Source of the DNA: Salinarimonas chemoclinalis
Lineage (GTDB): Bacteria; Pseudomonadota; Alphaproteobacteria; Rhizobiales; Beijerinckiaceae
DNA length: 64,000 bases
Reading direction: 5' to 3'
Assembly (NCBI RefSeq): GCF_041514305.1
Contig: NZ_JBGMWH010000009.1
Location: 62,001 to 126,000 of the forward strand
Of the stretch, positions 1 through 8,283 are shown one piece after another; positions within the stretch are counted from its first letter, which is position 1, and the number at the start of each line of letters is the position of its first letter. The position numbers and the translations under genes are program-made. The notes under the pieces were generated by a model, which worked only from the letters and a program-made list of their open reading frames with translations, searched no databases and had not been told where the DNA came from.

Positions 1-279
1 AAATCCAAGGTCCAACCTCAGGAGCGGGGGGTCACGCGGTGTCTATCGTCGGCAAAGATATGCAAAAGCGCCTGATGATGACGCTCGCCCAGACCACGCA
101 CGACGCCCTGTAGCACGACCTCGACATACCAAACATCACGAAGACTTTCGGTGCCTCGGATCGTTTCGGGGCAGCGCGGCGGTATTTCGTCGCGCGATAC
201 GGCAATTACTGGACGGGACGGGCGGTGTCGGCTTGCGGCGGCGGTCGACGTGCCCGAGGCGCGGAAGAGGAGGGCTGAG
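1..279. other. Upstream region of dnaA, no confident gene
   Basis: An open frame on the plus strand enters from the left edge and stops at about 113. It could be the last residues of an upstream gene, but I recognise no family in it. Open frames on both strands across dnaA also extend into this stretch and look like GC-driven shadows. I see no cluster of DnaA boxes here, so there is no direct sign of a replication origin on this side of dnaA. Confidence 0.3.
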
Positions 280-1848
280 ATGTTCCATGGGGGCGAGGAG
301 CGCGCGAAGGCACTCGCGGCGGCGATCGGGGCGGAGCCCGGTGCGCGCATGAGCTGCGCCGCGGGCGAGCCTGGGTCGGACGCGCCCGGCGCGGCTCCGG
401 TCGCAGCGCCGGCCGGGACCGACGCCAGGACCGGGGAGGCCTGGGCTCGCGTGCGCCGGCGCCTGCGCGCGGAACTCGGCGAGGACGTCTTCACCTCCTG
501 GTTCGCCCGCCTGGAGCTCGAGACGCTCGCCGACGGCTGCGCCCGCCTCACGGTTCCCACCCGCTTCCTCAAGAGCTGGATCGAGGCCCACTACCTCGAC
601 CGCGTCCTCGACATCTATCGCGCCGAGGAGCCCGCGGTGGAGCGCATCGCGCTCGCCGTGCGCGGCACGACCTCCCGCGACGGCCCGCGGCGCATGGAGC
701 CTACCCCGGCGACCCGCTCGGACGCCGCGCCACGCCGCGAGGCGCCCGCCGCCGCAACACCCGCCGCGGCACCCGCGCCACAGGCCTCGATCGGCCCGGC
801 CGACGGCGACATCGCCGGCGCACCGCTCGACCCGCGCCTGTCCTTCGAGAGCTTCGTCGTCGGCCGCTCGAACGCGCTCGCGCACGCCGCCGGCGACCGC
901 GTCGCCCGCCACGACGGCCCCGCGCTCTACAATCCGCTCTACCTCCACGCCGGCGTCGGCCTCGGCAAGACGCACCTGCTCCACGCCGTCGGCCACGGCG
1001 CGCGCGCCCACGGCAAGCGGGTGATCTACCTCACCGCCGACCGCTTCATGTACGGCTTCGTTTCGGCCCTGAAGGCGCAGACCTCGCTCGCCTTCAAGGA
1101 GAAGCTGCGCGGCATCGACCTCTTGATCATCGACGACGTGCAGTTCATCCAGGGCCGCACCATCCAGCAGGAGTTCGGCCATACGTTGAACGCCCTGATC
1201 GACGCCGGCCGCCAGGTCGTCATCGCCGCGGACCGCCCGCCGGGAGACCTCGAGAGCCTCGACGAGCGCGCCCGCTCGCGGCTCGCCGGCGGCCTGGTGG
1301 TCGAGGTCGGCAACCTCGACGAGGATCTGCGCCACGCGATCCTCGGCGCGCGCATCGCCGCCGTGCGCCAGGCGCATCCCGGCTTCGACGTCGCGCCCGA
1401 CGTGATCGCCTGGGTCGCCCGCCAGATCACCACCAACGGCCGCGACCTCGAAGGCGCCGTGAACCGCCTCCTCGCCCACGCCACGCTCACCGGCGCGGCG
1501 GTGACACTCGAGACCGCCGAGACCGCGATCCGCGATCTCGTCAGGAACCGCGAGCCCAAGCGCGTGAAGATCGAGGAGATCCAGAAGCTCGTCGCCTCGC
1601 GCTACAACGTCTCGCGCTCCGACATCCTCTCCGAGCGCCGCACCGCCGCGGTGGTCCGCCCGCGCCAGATCGCCATGTACCTCTCCAAGACCCTGACTCT
1701 GCGCTCGCTGCCCGAGATCGGCCGGCGGTTCGGCGGCCGCGACCACACGACGGTGCTGCACGCCGTGCGCAAGATCGAGAAGTGCATCGGCGAGGATACC
1801 ACGCTCGGCGAGGAGGTCGAGCTCCTCAAGCGCATGCTCCAGGAGTGA
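280..1848 (+). CDS. dnaA: Chromosomal replication initiator protein DnaA
   Basis: Initiates chromosome replication by binding DnaA boxes as an ATP-bound oligomer and loading the helicase. An N-terminal domain I (EDVFTSWFARLE) is followed by an Ala/Pro-rich linker. The AAA+ domain has Walker A GVGLGKTH near residue 225 and Walker B LLIIDDVQ near 281. Domain IV ends with the DNA-binding signature GRDHTTVLHAVRKIE. ATG 280 is preferred over an in-frame GTG at 151 because a GGAGGG ribosome-binding site lies just upstream; this gives 522 aa, slightly longer than usual because of the linker. It is followed by a fold-back repeat and convergent to a PLP enzyme. Confidence 0.97.
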   Translation: MFHGGEERAKALAAAIGAEPGARMSCAAGEPGSDAPGAAPVAAPAGTDARTGEAWARVRRRLRAELGEDVFTSWFARLELETLADGCARLTVPTRFLKSWIEAHYLDRVLDIYRAEEPAVERIALAVRGTTSRDGPRRMEPTPATRSDAAPRREAPAAATPAAAPAPQASIGPADGDIAGAPLDPRLSFESFVVGRSNALAHAAGDRVARHDGPALYNPLYLHAGVGLGKTHLLHAVGHGARAHGKRVIYLTADRFMYGFVSALKAQTSLAFKEKLRGIDLLIIDDVQFIQGRTIQQEFGHTLNALIDAGRQVVIAADRPPGDLESLDERARSRLAGGLVVEVGNLDEDLRHAILGARIAAVRQAHPGFDVAPDVIAWVARQITTNGRDLEGAVNRLLAHATLTGAAVTLETAETAIRDLVRNREPKRVKIEEIQKLVASRYNVSRSDILSERRTAAVVRPRQIAMYLSKTLTLRSLPEIGRRFGGRDHTTVLHAVRKIEKCIGEDTTLGEEVELLKRMLQE

Positions 1849-1965
1849 GGACCGGGGGCATGCGCCCCCGCGCCTACCGCCGTCTCGCACCGCTCGCGCG
1901 ACGATGCTCATGCCTCGGGCACGTGTCGAAGCCGGTCTTGCCGGACGTCTGGTGCAGGCCTTCTC

Positions 1966-2160
1966 CTTCCCTGCAGGGGAAGGTGGATCGACGGCGCAGC
2001 CGGCGAGACGGATGGGGCGCGGCGCGCGAGCGACGCGTTCCGCGAAGCGGAAACCTCCGCGTCCGGCATTGGTCCGGCCTTTCGGCTCCGCCGAACGCGC
2101 GTTCCGCGCGCCCCATCCGTCTCGGCTTCGCCGAGCCACCTTCCCCTACAGAGAAGGACC
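1966..2160. repeat. Fold-back intergenic repeat (large inverted repeat)
   Basis: Two arms of about 65-70 nt face each other around a central spacer. The left arm begins TCCTTCCCTGCAGGGGAAGG and the reverse complement of the right arm begins TCCTTCTCTGTAGGGGAAGG; both continue into GAGACGGATGGGGCGCG. Several substitutions and small gaps separate the arms. The element fills the gap between the convergent dnaA and kynureninase-like genes and could fold as a long hairpin in RNA from either side. It resembles dispersed palindromic elements of alphaproteobacterial genomes (inference from layout). Confidence 0.75.
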
Positions 2161-2199
2161 AGGGGGCGTTTGCGTGCCCCGGACCTCTCCGCAGCCCTC

Positions 2200-3369
2200 T
2201 CAAGCGAGCGCCGCCGCCACCCGCCGCGCGGCTTCCGGCATCTCCCGCTCGGCGTGGTACAGCCCGAAGCCGAAGCGCAGCACGTCGGCGCGCACGTCCG
2301 TGACGATGTCCGCCGCCTTCAGGCGGGCGTGGAGGTCCGCCGCGTCGGGGCGCCGGAAGGCGAGGAAGTTGGCGCGGCGCGGATCGTCGAGGCCGATCAG
2401 CAGGTCGGCGCGCGAGAGCGGCGCGCCGGCCTCGTCCAGCGCCGCGACGAAGGCCCGCTGGCAGGCGTGGGCATGGGCGTGCGCCGCCGCGGCGTCGATG
2501 CCGAGGCCCGCGAGCCAGTCCATCACCGCGTTCAGCCGGTAGAGCGCCGTCGGGTCGAAGGTCGCGCCCATGAAGCGGAAGCCGTCCCGCGCATACGCCA
2601 CGCCCCCGTCCTGGCGCGCGGCGAGCGTGCCGAAGGCGGCGTACCAGCCGGTGGCGCGGGGCCGTGTCCCGTAGCCGGGCGGGCAATGCATGAAGGCCGC
2701 CCCCTCGCCGCTCATCACGTACTTGTAGCCGCCCGACATGTAGAACACACGGTCCGCGAGCCGCGACAGGTCCGTCGGCAGGGCGAGGAAGCCGTGGTAG
2801 CCGTCGATCACGACGAAGGTCTCCCGGTCCGGCACCGCGGCGACGAGCCCCTCGAGATCCGCGACCACGAATCCCGAGCCGAACAGGACCTGGCTGAACA
2901 GCACGATATCCCACCCGCCCCGCGCGGCCTCCTCGGCGAAGCGGGCCTCGAAGGTCGCGAAGGGCTCGACGGGGACGGTGACGAGCGTGATCAGCCCGTC
3001 CTCGGCGAGGCGGCGCGACAGCCGGGTGAAGGAGTGGAACTCCCCGTCCGTCGCCAGCACCCGTGCGGGGCGGTCCGTCGGCATGCAGGAGAACAGGCGC
3101 AGCCACAGCTCGAACGTGTTCTGCGCGAAGACGACCGTGCGCGGGTCGGACAGGCCGAGCACGCCCGCGACGTGGCCCTGCGCCTGCGGCCAGACGGTGC
3201 CGAGCACGTGCTCCCACTTGTGGTCCGCGAGCCGTGCGGCATCGTCCCACGCCGCCTCCTGCGCCGCGCGTGTCACGTCCGGCCAGGCGTGGTGGCTGTG
3301 CGCGGCGAGATGGAGGCGCTCCGGCGCCGCGGCGCGGGTGCGGGCGAAGTGGTCGCGCAGGTCGAGCAT
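2200..3369 (-). CDS. Kynureninase-like PLP-dependent enzyme (aminotransferase class V fold)
   Basis: A 389-aa fold-type I PLP enzyme, probably cytosolic. The region YMSGGYKYVMSGEGAAFMH carries the expected PLP-binding lysine. The sequence FVVIDGYHGF supplies the aspartate that pairs with the pyridinium nitrogen. It diverges from tryptophan 2,3-dioxygenase 90 bp away, which supports a role in the kynurenine pathway (kynurenine to anthranilate plus alanine). I cannot exclude a different class V substrate. ATG 3369 is chosen because it has GAGGA upstream and the longer frame to 3429 has no family-like sequence. Its 3' end faces the fold-back repeat. Confidence 0.75.
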   Translation of the reverse strand: MLDLRDHFARTRAAAPERLHLAAHSHHAWPDVTRAAQEAAWDDAARLADHKWEHVLGTVWPQAQGHVAGVLGLSDPRTVVFAQNTFELWLRLFSCMPTDRPARVLATDGEFHSFTRLSRRLAEDGLITLVTVPVEPFATFEARFAEEAARGGWDIVLFSQVLFGSGFVVADLEGLVAAVPDRETFVVIDGYHGFLALPTDLSRLADRVFYMSGGYKYVMSGEGAAFMHCPPGYGTRPRATGWYAAFGTLAARQDGGVAYARDGFRFMGATFDPTALYRLNAVMDWLAGLGIDAAAAHAHAHACQRAFVAALDEAGAPLSRADLLIGLDDPRRANFLAFRRPDAADLHARLKAADIVTDVRADVLRFGFGLYHAEREMPEAARRVAAALA

Positions 3370-3459
3370 GGGCCGTTTCGTCCTCGTGAAGCGTCGGGGG
3401 AGCTTGTGCCGGCGCGCGAGATATTTCAAGCTTCAACCATTCAGCGGAGGGCCACCGCG

Positions 3460-4278
3460 ATGGCGGACGACGGCGTCAAGACCGACTTCTCGAACGACAT
3501 GTCCTACGGCGACTATCTCGGGCTCGACACGCTCCTGTCGGCCCAGCGCCCACAATCGTCCGAGCACGACGAGCCCCTGTTCATCGCCATCCACCAGGTG
3601 CAGGAGCTCTGGATGAAGCTCTTCATCCACGAGCTCGACGCGGCGACGGCGGCGGTGCGCGCCGACCGGCCACGCCCGGCCTTCAAGGCGCTGGCGCGCT
3701 GCGGGCGCATCCAGGAGCAGCTGGTCAGCGCCTGGGACGTGCTCTCCACCATGACGCCGGCGGACTACCTCGCCTTCCGCGAGCGGCTCGGCGCCTCCTC
3801 GGGCTTCCAGTCCTTCCAGTACCGGATGATCGAGTTCAAGCTCGGCGCCAAGAACGCCGGCCTGATGAAGCCCCACGCCCACGCGCCCGCGCGCCACGCG
3901 CCGCTTCTCGCGGCCCACGAGGCGCCCTCGATCTACGACGAGGCGATACGGCTCATCGCCCGCCGCGGCCTGCCCGTCCCCGCCCATCAGCTCGAGCGTG
4001 ACCTGCGCGAGCCCCACGTCTACGATCCGGCGCTCGAGGCCGCGTGGGAGCAGGTCTACCGCAAGTCGGAGGAGCACTTCGACCTCTACGAACTCGCCGA
4101 GGAGCTCGTCGACCTCGAGGACCTGATGCGCCAATGGCGCTTCCGCCACGTGACGACGGTGGAGCGCATCATCGGCTTCCGCCGCGGCACGGGCGGCTCG
4201 GCGGGGGTGTCGTATCTCAAGGGCGTGCTGGAGAAGCCGTTCTTCCCGGAATTGTGGCAGCTGCGGACGAAGCTTTGA
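3460..4278 (+). CDS. kynA: Tryptophan 2,3-dioxygenase
   Basis: Heme enzyme that oxidises L-tryptophan to N-formylkynurenine, the first step of the kynurenine route. The family signatures are clear: HQVQELWMKL near residue 47, SSGFQSFQYRMIEFKLG in the middle, and a C-terminal RHVTTVERIIGFRRGTGGSAGV segment holding the probable heme-ligand histidine and the substrate loop. Length is 272 aa, normal for bacterial forms. ATG 3460 has GGAGGG eleven bases upstream; the frame extends much further upstream only as an antisense shadow of the divergent gene. The stop lies only 10 bp from the end of the convergent AT-rich OLD gene. Confidence 0.96.
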   Translation: MADDGVKTDFSNDMSYGDYLGLDTLLSAQRPQSSEHDEPLFIAIHQVQELWMKLFIHELDAATAAVRADRPRPAFKALARCGRIQEQLVSAWDVLSTMTPADYLAFRERLGASSGFQSFQYRMIEFKLGAKNAGLMKPHAHAPARHAPLLAAHEAPSIYDEAIRLIARRGLPVPAHQLERDLREPHVYDPALEAAWEQVYRKSEEHFDLYELAEELVDLEDLMRQWRFRHVTTVERIIGFRRGTGGSAGVSYLKGVLEKPFFPELWQLRTKL

Positions 4279-6200
4279 GGACTTGCCCTTAAACCGCCCT
4301 TGCTTTTCCAATCAACCTAAAGTCACTCGAAACACCATTTGCTTCTGCCCAAGCGGTCAATTCGCTAAGTAAACATGTTAAACAATCAGGATCTTTTAGA
4401 TTGATGTGATCAAACTCACCATCCCTCAGCTCTTCAAATAGCTTCTGAACGTTCACTGATAGAGTTTCATCGCTGCTCACACGCAGGTAGGCCTGCAATG
4501 GCTTATCTTTCCCCAGCTCACTACCACCAAGCCATCTTTCAAAGTCGGGAAAGCTAATCCTATGCCTCACCGACAATCCATCGTTGCGACAAGCTTCTAC
4601 AGATTCCCTGATAGTCCGATTTACGGTCCACATTGGATTTGAGTTTTCTCCGTTGTTTGTGAAAGGGTAATCAGAATCGTGGACGACGCCGAAATTGACC
4701 TTAAAATGCCGAAGCATCCCGATAATAGCAGGAATTATTGCCTTGCCTCGTGCTCGCAAAATCGAAACCTGAGTCGTCAAGATGTGCTCTATCTCTACAA
4801 CGGCCGCGATAAACGACGCATGTTCTGTGTCGCCCTCGACAATAATTGGGTAAGAACCGAAGAATACCTCAGAGAAAGAGGGATCCATTGTTTGTAAAGC
4901 TTGAAGCTGGCGCTTTTCGTCTCCCCTAAACGTTATCTCATCAGCTCTATATATTTGCGGCGAAACCTTGTTGCTTTCACGATGAAGGCGCACGATCGTT
5001 GTATGATCTGCGAATGGATCAACGAAATACGGTGAGTGAGTGGTGAGCATCACCTGCCAGTTTTCGTCTTCAGCGAGCTTATAGAGGTACTTCTGAGCCG
5101 CTCTCGCTGCCATTGGATGAAGTGCATTTTCAGGCTCATCAATCAAGAGAATGTACCCAGGGAGGGCTGGATCATCTGCATCCAATGCGGCGGACGCACA
5201 CGCACTCGCGCCTTCTGTCTTTCCCCTTGAGCCTCTTTTGCTGGCTTTTGCAGAAGTATCTTCCTTTCTTTTAAGGTCATTGTAAGCTTGAAGTACCGAC
5301 CAGAAAAGGGCTCGTCGAGCACCTGAGCCTTGTTGATCTAGGCCGCCTTCATGCGCTCCATCTGAAATGATTATCTTCGAACCAGACTTAATCAAATCTT
5401 CAAATTTGAGAGTCGGAGTGCCAACACCGGGACGCACTGATGCGGAAAGGTCGGGGAAGACGCCCTTGAACGCCTGATCAATAGCTGATGATACCTGCTC
5501 GACTTGTTCATTTAATTGCGTGAACTCATCGGAGACGGCAGTTCGCAGTGCAGCGAGAGCCTTTCCGATTGGATGATCGAGCTTGTCCTTAGCTTGGTTA
5601 AGTCCCTTCCCAAGCGAAGAAAACACTAATGATATTAGATTCTTTTCTGCTTCGTCTGCGTCTTGCAACGATCCTATCCTGATGGGAATCGGTAAGCGAC
5701 TCTTGAAAACTGTGTCAGCACCACCGGCTTTGCCGTCGTCCGACCAGCCTGCCACCTTTGGGGACCAAGTCTTTCTAGTTGCCTTTCCGTCAGCTCCCCA
5801 GGTCCAGAGGCTCCTTACCACGAGATACGGACCTTCTGCTGCCTTCCACTCAGCAGCGATGTTCGCGATTCCTTCAGGAATGTGTATTGCCAGCTCCACC
5901 TGCGTCTCGGCTTCCGGTGGTGAACTCTGGCAAAAGTCGCGTCCTCGATCATAACTGACATAGCCCTGCGCCAGCTCATAAGCGCGAAGGACGTTCGACT
6001 TGCCCGAATTATTGCGTCCTACCAAACATACAATGTTGTCTAGCTCGACCCGCAATCCTCTGGGCCCCACGCAGCCAAGATTGCGGATCTCCATCCAAAG
6101 CAGCTTAGAACGGTCAGCCATCATCGCCCCCATGCTTGGAAGCGAACATTCCTTATGGATCACAAATATGCAAGTTATAGGGGCGTCAGTATAAATACCG
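4279..6200. mobile_element. AT-rich single-gene genomic island
   Basis: Base composition changes abruptly just after the kynA stop and returns to the GC-rich background just before the thioesterase stop. The stretch between is visibly richer in A and T, with codons ending in A/T that are rare elsewhere in the window. It holds one gene for an OLD-family ATPase. I find no transposase, integrase, tRNA or clear flanking repeats, so the mode of insertion is unknown. The label mobile element is an inference from composition. Confidence 0.6.
4289..6124 (-). CDS. OLD-family ATP-dependent endonuclease (AAA ATPase plus TOPRIM domain)
   Basis: Predicted DNA nuclease with an SMC/RecF-type ATPase: Walker A GRNNSGKS at residues 36-43, a signature-like DQQGSGARRALF, and Walker B YILLIDEPENALHP. 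A C-terminal TOPRIM domain follows, with PIIVEGDTEHASF (acidic glutamate) and GVVHDSDYP (DxD). About 611 aa from the ATG pair 6124/6121, which has a G-rich ribosome-binding site; a GTG at 6163 is possible. A TATAAC -10-like element lies at 6174-6179. With no UvrD-like GajB helicase beside it, it looks like a stand-alone class 1 OLD protein; this family includes phage-exclusion nucleases. AT-rich composition points to recent acquisition. Confidence 0.88.
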   Translation of the reverse strand: MMADRSKLLWMEIRNLGCVGPRGLRVELDNIVCLVGRNNSGKSNVLRAYELAQGYVSYDRGRDFCQSSPPEAETQVELAIHIPEGIANIAAEWKAAEGPYLVVRSLWTWGADGKATRKTWSPKVAGWSDDGKAGGADTVFKSRLPIPIRIGSLQDADEAEKNLISLVFSSLGKGLNQAKDKLDHPIGKALAALRTAVSDEFTQLNEQVEQVSSAIDQAFKGVFPDLSASVRPGVGTPTLKFEDLIKSGSKIIISDGAHEGGLDQQGSGARRALFWSVLQAYNDLKRKEDTSAKASKRGSRGKTEGASACASAALDADDPALPGYILLIDEPENALHPMAARAAQKYLYKLAEDENWQVMLTTHSPYFVDPFADHTTIVRLHRESNKVSPQIYRADEITFRGDEKRQLQALQTMDPSFSEVFFGSYPIIVEGDTEHASFIAAVVEIEHILTTQVSILRARGKAIIPAIIGMLRHFKVNFGVVHDSDYPFTNNGENSNPMWTVNRTIRESVEACRNDGLSVRHRISFPDFERWLGGSELGKDKPLQAYLRVSSDETLSVNVQKLFEELRDGEFDHINLKDPDCLTCLLSELTAWAEANGVSSDFRLIGKARAV

Positions 6201-6218
6201 TTCGTTCCGGTAGCGCAC

Positions 6219-6626
6219 TCACACCGCCGGTATCGCCCGCGGCCGCCCCTCGTCGTCGATCGCCACGAAGGTGAACGTCGCCACCGTCACCTTCTCGCGC
6301 CGGTTGGTCATGAAGCGGCGGGCCCAGGCCTCGATGTGGATCTTCATCGAGGTGCGGCCGATCCGCTCGATCTCGGTGTAGACGCACAGGACGTCGCCGA
6401 CCTTCACCGGACGGATGAAGGTCATCGCCTCGACCGCGATCGTCACGACGCGGCCGCGGGCGCGCTCGACGCCGGCGATGCCGCCGGCCTGGTCCATCTG
6501 CGAGAGCACCCAGCCGCCGAAGATGTCGCCGTTGGCGTTGGTGTCGGAGGGCATCGCCAGCGTGCGGACCGTCAGCTCGCCGCGCGGCGCCTCGGCGCCC
6601 TCCGTCTCGATCGTCTCGTCCGCCAT
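6219..6626 (-). CDS. Acyl-CoA thioesterase (YciA-like hotdog fold)
   Basis: A 135-aa hotdog-fold thioesterase that hydrolyses acyl-CoA. The motif ANGDIFGGWVLSQMDQAGGIAG is the classic YciA/acyl-CoA hydrolase segment with the catalytic aspartate, followed by MTFIRPVKVGDVL. Start ATG 6626 is supported by GGAGG eight bases upstream; a longer frame to 7301 overlaps the next gene and is not believed. It lies at the right edge of the AT-rich island, and its own composition is like the host. Confidence 0.93.
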   Translation of the reverse strand: MADETIETEGAEAPRGELTVRTLAMPSDTNANGDIFGGWVLSQMDQAGGIAGVERARGRVVTIAVEAMTFIRPVKVGDVLCVYTEIERIGRTSMKIHIEAWARRFMTNRREKVTVATFTFVAIDDEGRPRAIPAV

Positions 6627-6709
6627 GTCCGCCTCCAGCAGCGCATTCCTGATGCGCCACCGGAGGCGGGTTGGCAAGAACGACCGATGAGCTCGCGCGC
6701 GCGCGCGCT

Positions 6710-7201
6710 TCAGGCGGCCTTCTGGTTCGCCGCGGTCTCGGCGAGCTTCGTCAGCATCGCGTCGGTGCGGCTCTCCTCCTCGAGGGTCTCGCCGAGGAGC
6801 TTCGCCGCGTCCTTCATGCCGAGCGCGGTCGCCCAGGCGCGCAGCGTGCCGTAGCGCGAAATCTCGTAGTGCTCCATCGCCTGCGCGGTGCCGATCACGC
6901 CGGCGTCGAGGGCGATCGAGCCCTTGAAGTCGGAGAGGATCTCCTTCGATTCCTCGACGAGCCCCTGCATCGCCTCGCAGGGCTTGCCGCGGGCGGGCTT
7001 GCCGAGCATCTCGAAGATCTTCTCGAGCCGCTCGACCTGCGTCTCGGTCTCGTCGCGGTGCTGCTCGAGCGCCGCCTTCAGTTCGTCGGACGCGACCGCC
7101 TTGACGATGCGCGGGTAGGCGCGCAGCGCCTGCTTCTCGGCGTGGTAGACGTCCTTGAGCGTGTCGAGGAAGAGATCCTCGAGGGTCTTGTCGTTGGCCA
7201 T
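6710..7201 (-). CDS. Ferritin-like domain protein, YciE/YciF (DUF892) family
   Basis: A 163-aa all-alpha protein. It opens with TLEDLFLDTLKDVYHAEKQ and contains EQHRDETETQVERLEKIF, followed later by AMEHYEISRYGTL. The spaced Glu/His residues are those expected to bind two iron atoms in this stress-associated family. Its physiological reaction is not established. ATG 7201 follows a GGAG element. It is divergent from the ArsR regulator with a 435-bp gap, and could be part of the same stress response, but nothing in the sequence proves that. Confidence 0.9.
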   Translation of the reverse strand: MANDKTLEDLFLDTLKDVYHAEKQALRAYPRIVKAVASDELKAALEQHRDETETQVERLEKIFEMLGKPARGKPCEAMQGLVEESKEILSDFKGSIALDAGVIGTAQAMEHYEISRYGTLRAWATALGMKDAAKLLGETLEEESRTDAMLTKLAETAANQKAA

Positions 7202-7636
7202 GGAAGCTGAACTCCGGTTGCGGGAGCCTTCGCAACGGCGCTCGCGCGACGAGGTTCCGGCGCCCGCACTCGCCCGCACTCGCCCGCGCCGCGAGGCGCA
7301 CGAGATGCTCGTTCGCGCGCCCAGCTCGTTCGCGCGCGAACCCCGGTCGCGCACCCCCGGCATGCCCGCGAGGGCGGCATCCTGCCTCGTGGGAAGCAGT
7401 CCCGGGCCGGCGGCTGCGCCGTCTCGACCTCGGGTCGGCGGCGAACCGGTGCGGACGGTCTTCGGCATGCTTCGTGCTTCATCGCCTCGGGCTCCGAGAA
7501 CGCCCGACCGCGGCGGGGTTCGGGCCACCGGCCGCGATCCGCACCCGCACCGCCCGCGCCCTTCCCAAGCGCTCGCTGGCGCGTATATACGAAAGGGTTC
7601 CCCCGGAACCGTTCGACCGAGCCGAAAGACGCATCG
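7202..7636. other. 435-bp divergent intergenic region
   Basis: No convincing gene. It holds a 14-bp direct repeat GCTCGTTCGCGCGC at 7307-7320 and 7324-7337, a short tandem CCCGCACTCG pair near 7264, and two palindromes close to the arsR start (listed separately). It must carry the promoters of the ferritin-like gene and the ArsR regulator. Confidence 0.5.
7582..7610 (+). promoter_or_regulatory. Candidate operator/promoter of the ArsR regulator
   Basis: Two palindromes lie 27-55 bp upstream of the arsR start codon: CGTATATACG at 7582-7591, which could also serve as a -10 box, and GGTTCC-CCC-GGAACC at 7596-7610. ArsR-family repressors usually bind palindromes over their own promoter, so autoregulation is plausible. 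Which palindrome is bound cannot be decided from sequence. Confidence 0.4.
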
Positions 7637-7984
7637 ATGACCGCCGTCCCGAAGATGCTGGATGACACCGCCCCGGCGGCGATCGACGTGGACCGGCTGC
7701 TCGCGAACGCCCGCCAGGCGAGCGAATTCCTCAAGGCGCTCTCCCATGAGACGCGGCTCATCATCCTGTGCGTGCTCATCGAGGGCGAGAAGTCGGTGAC
7801 GGAGCTCGAGGAGATGCTCAACATGCGCCAGCCGGCGGTGTCGCAGCAGCTCGCCCGTCTGCGCGCGGACGACCTCGTGGCGAGCCGCCGCGACGGCAAG
7901 AACATCTACTATTCCCTCGCGCGCCCCGAGGTGATCGAGGTGATCGGCGCCCTCCAACGCGCCTTCTGCCCCCCGGAACCCTGA
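7637..7984 (+). CDS. ArsR-family repressor with SqrR/BigR-type cysteine pair
   Basis: A 115-aa winged-helix regulator. The helix-turn-helix segment is SVTELEEMLNMRQPAVSQQLARLRADDLV and the wing is SRRDGKNIYYSL. It has exactly two cysteines, C45 (in RLIILC) and C111 (in AFCPPE). As I recall them, the persulfide sensors SqrR (C41/C107) and BigR (C42/C108) have the same 66-residue spacing and form a di- or tetrasulfide bridge to release DNA. A sulfide/persulfide-responsive role is therefore likely, though no sulfide-oxidation gene is adjacent. Its target may be itself or the divergent ferritin-like gene. Confidence 0.85.
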   Translation: MTAVPKMLDDTAPAAIDVDRLLANARQASEFLKALSHETRLIILCVLIEGEKSVTELEEMLNMRQPAVSQQLARLRADDLVASRRDGKNIYYSLARPEVIEVIGALQRAFCPPEP

Positions 7985-8094
7985 GACGTCGGCGCGCGCG
8001 GCGCCGAGCCGGCCGACACGACGCGGTGGCCGCGAAGCGCGGCCTCGCGCGGGACGCGCGCGCGGCCCCGAAACGGCGTGGGATCTGCCCGTCG

Positions 8095-8123
8095 TTGACA
8101 CCTCTAGTGGCATGATCTAACCT
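8095..8123 (+). promoter_or_regulatory. Candidate sigma70-type promoter
   Basis: A perfect TTGACA at 8095-8100 is followed 17 bp later by TAACCT at 8118-8123, a weak -10. It points toward the condensation-like gene, and a perfect 16-bp palindrome lies shortly downstream. The -10 match is poor, so confidence is moderate. Confidence 0.4.
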
Positions 8124-8154
8124 TACCCTTGGTTGATAACAACACGCGAGAGAC

Positions 8155-8170
8155 ATCGACAGCTGTCGAT
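8155..8170. promoter_or_regulatory. Perfect 16-bp palindrome (candidate operator)
   Basis: ATCGACAGCTGTCGAT reads identically on both strands. It sits about 30-45 bp downstream of the candidate -10 box and upstream of all possible starts of the condensation-like gene, where a repressor could block transcription. No regulator gene is visibly coupled to it. Confidence 0.4.
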
Positions 8171-8283
8171 ACGGCTTCGTGTCCGGGAGGCGGGGTTTCC
8201 CCTCGCCTGGGAGGATCGTTCATGGGCCATCCGACGGACGTCGCGCCGGCGACGTCCGAATCCTGCCGCTCGGGATCGCGCGC

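Noticed and set aside
2170..3459. Upstream extension of kynA to 2170
   Set aside because: It lies antisense to the kynureninase-like gene. The family starts at the MADDGVKTDFSNDMSYGDYL segment with a ribosome-binding site at 3460.
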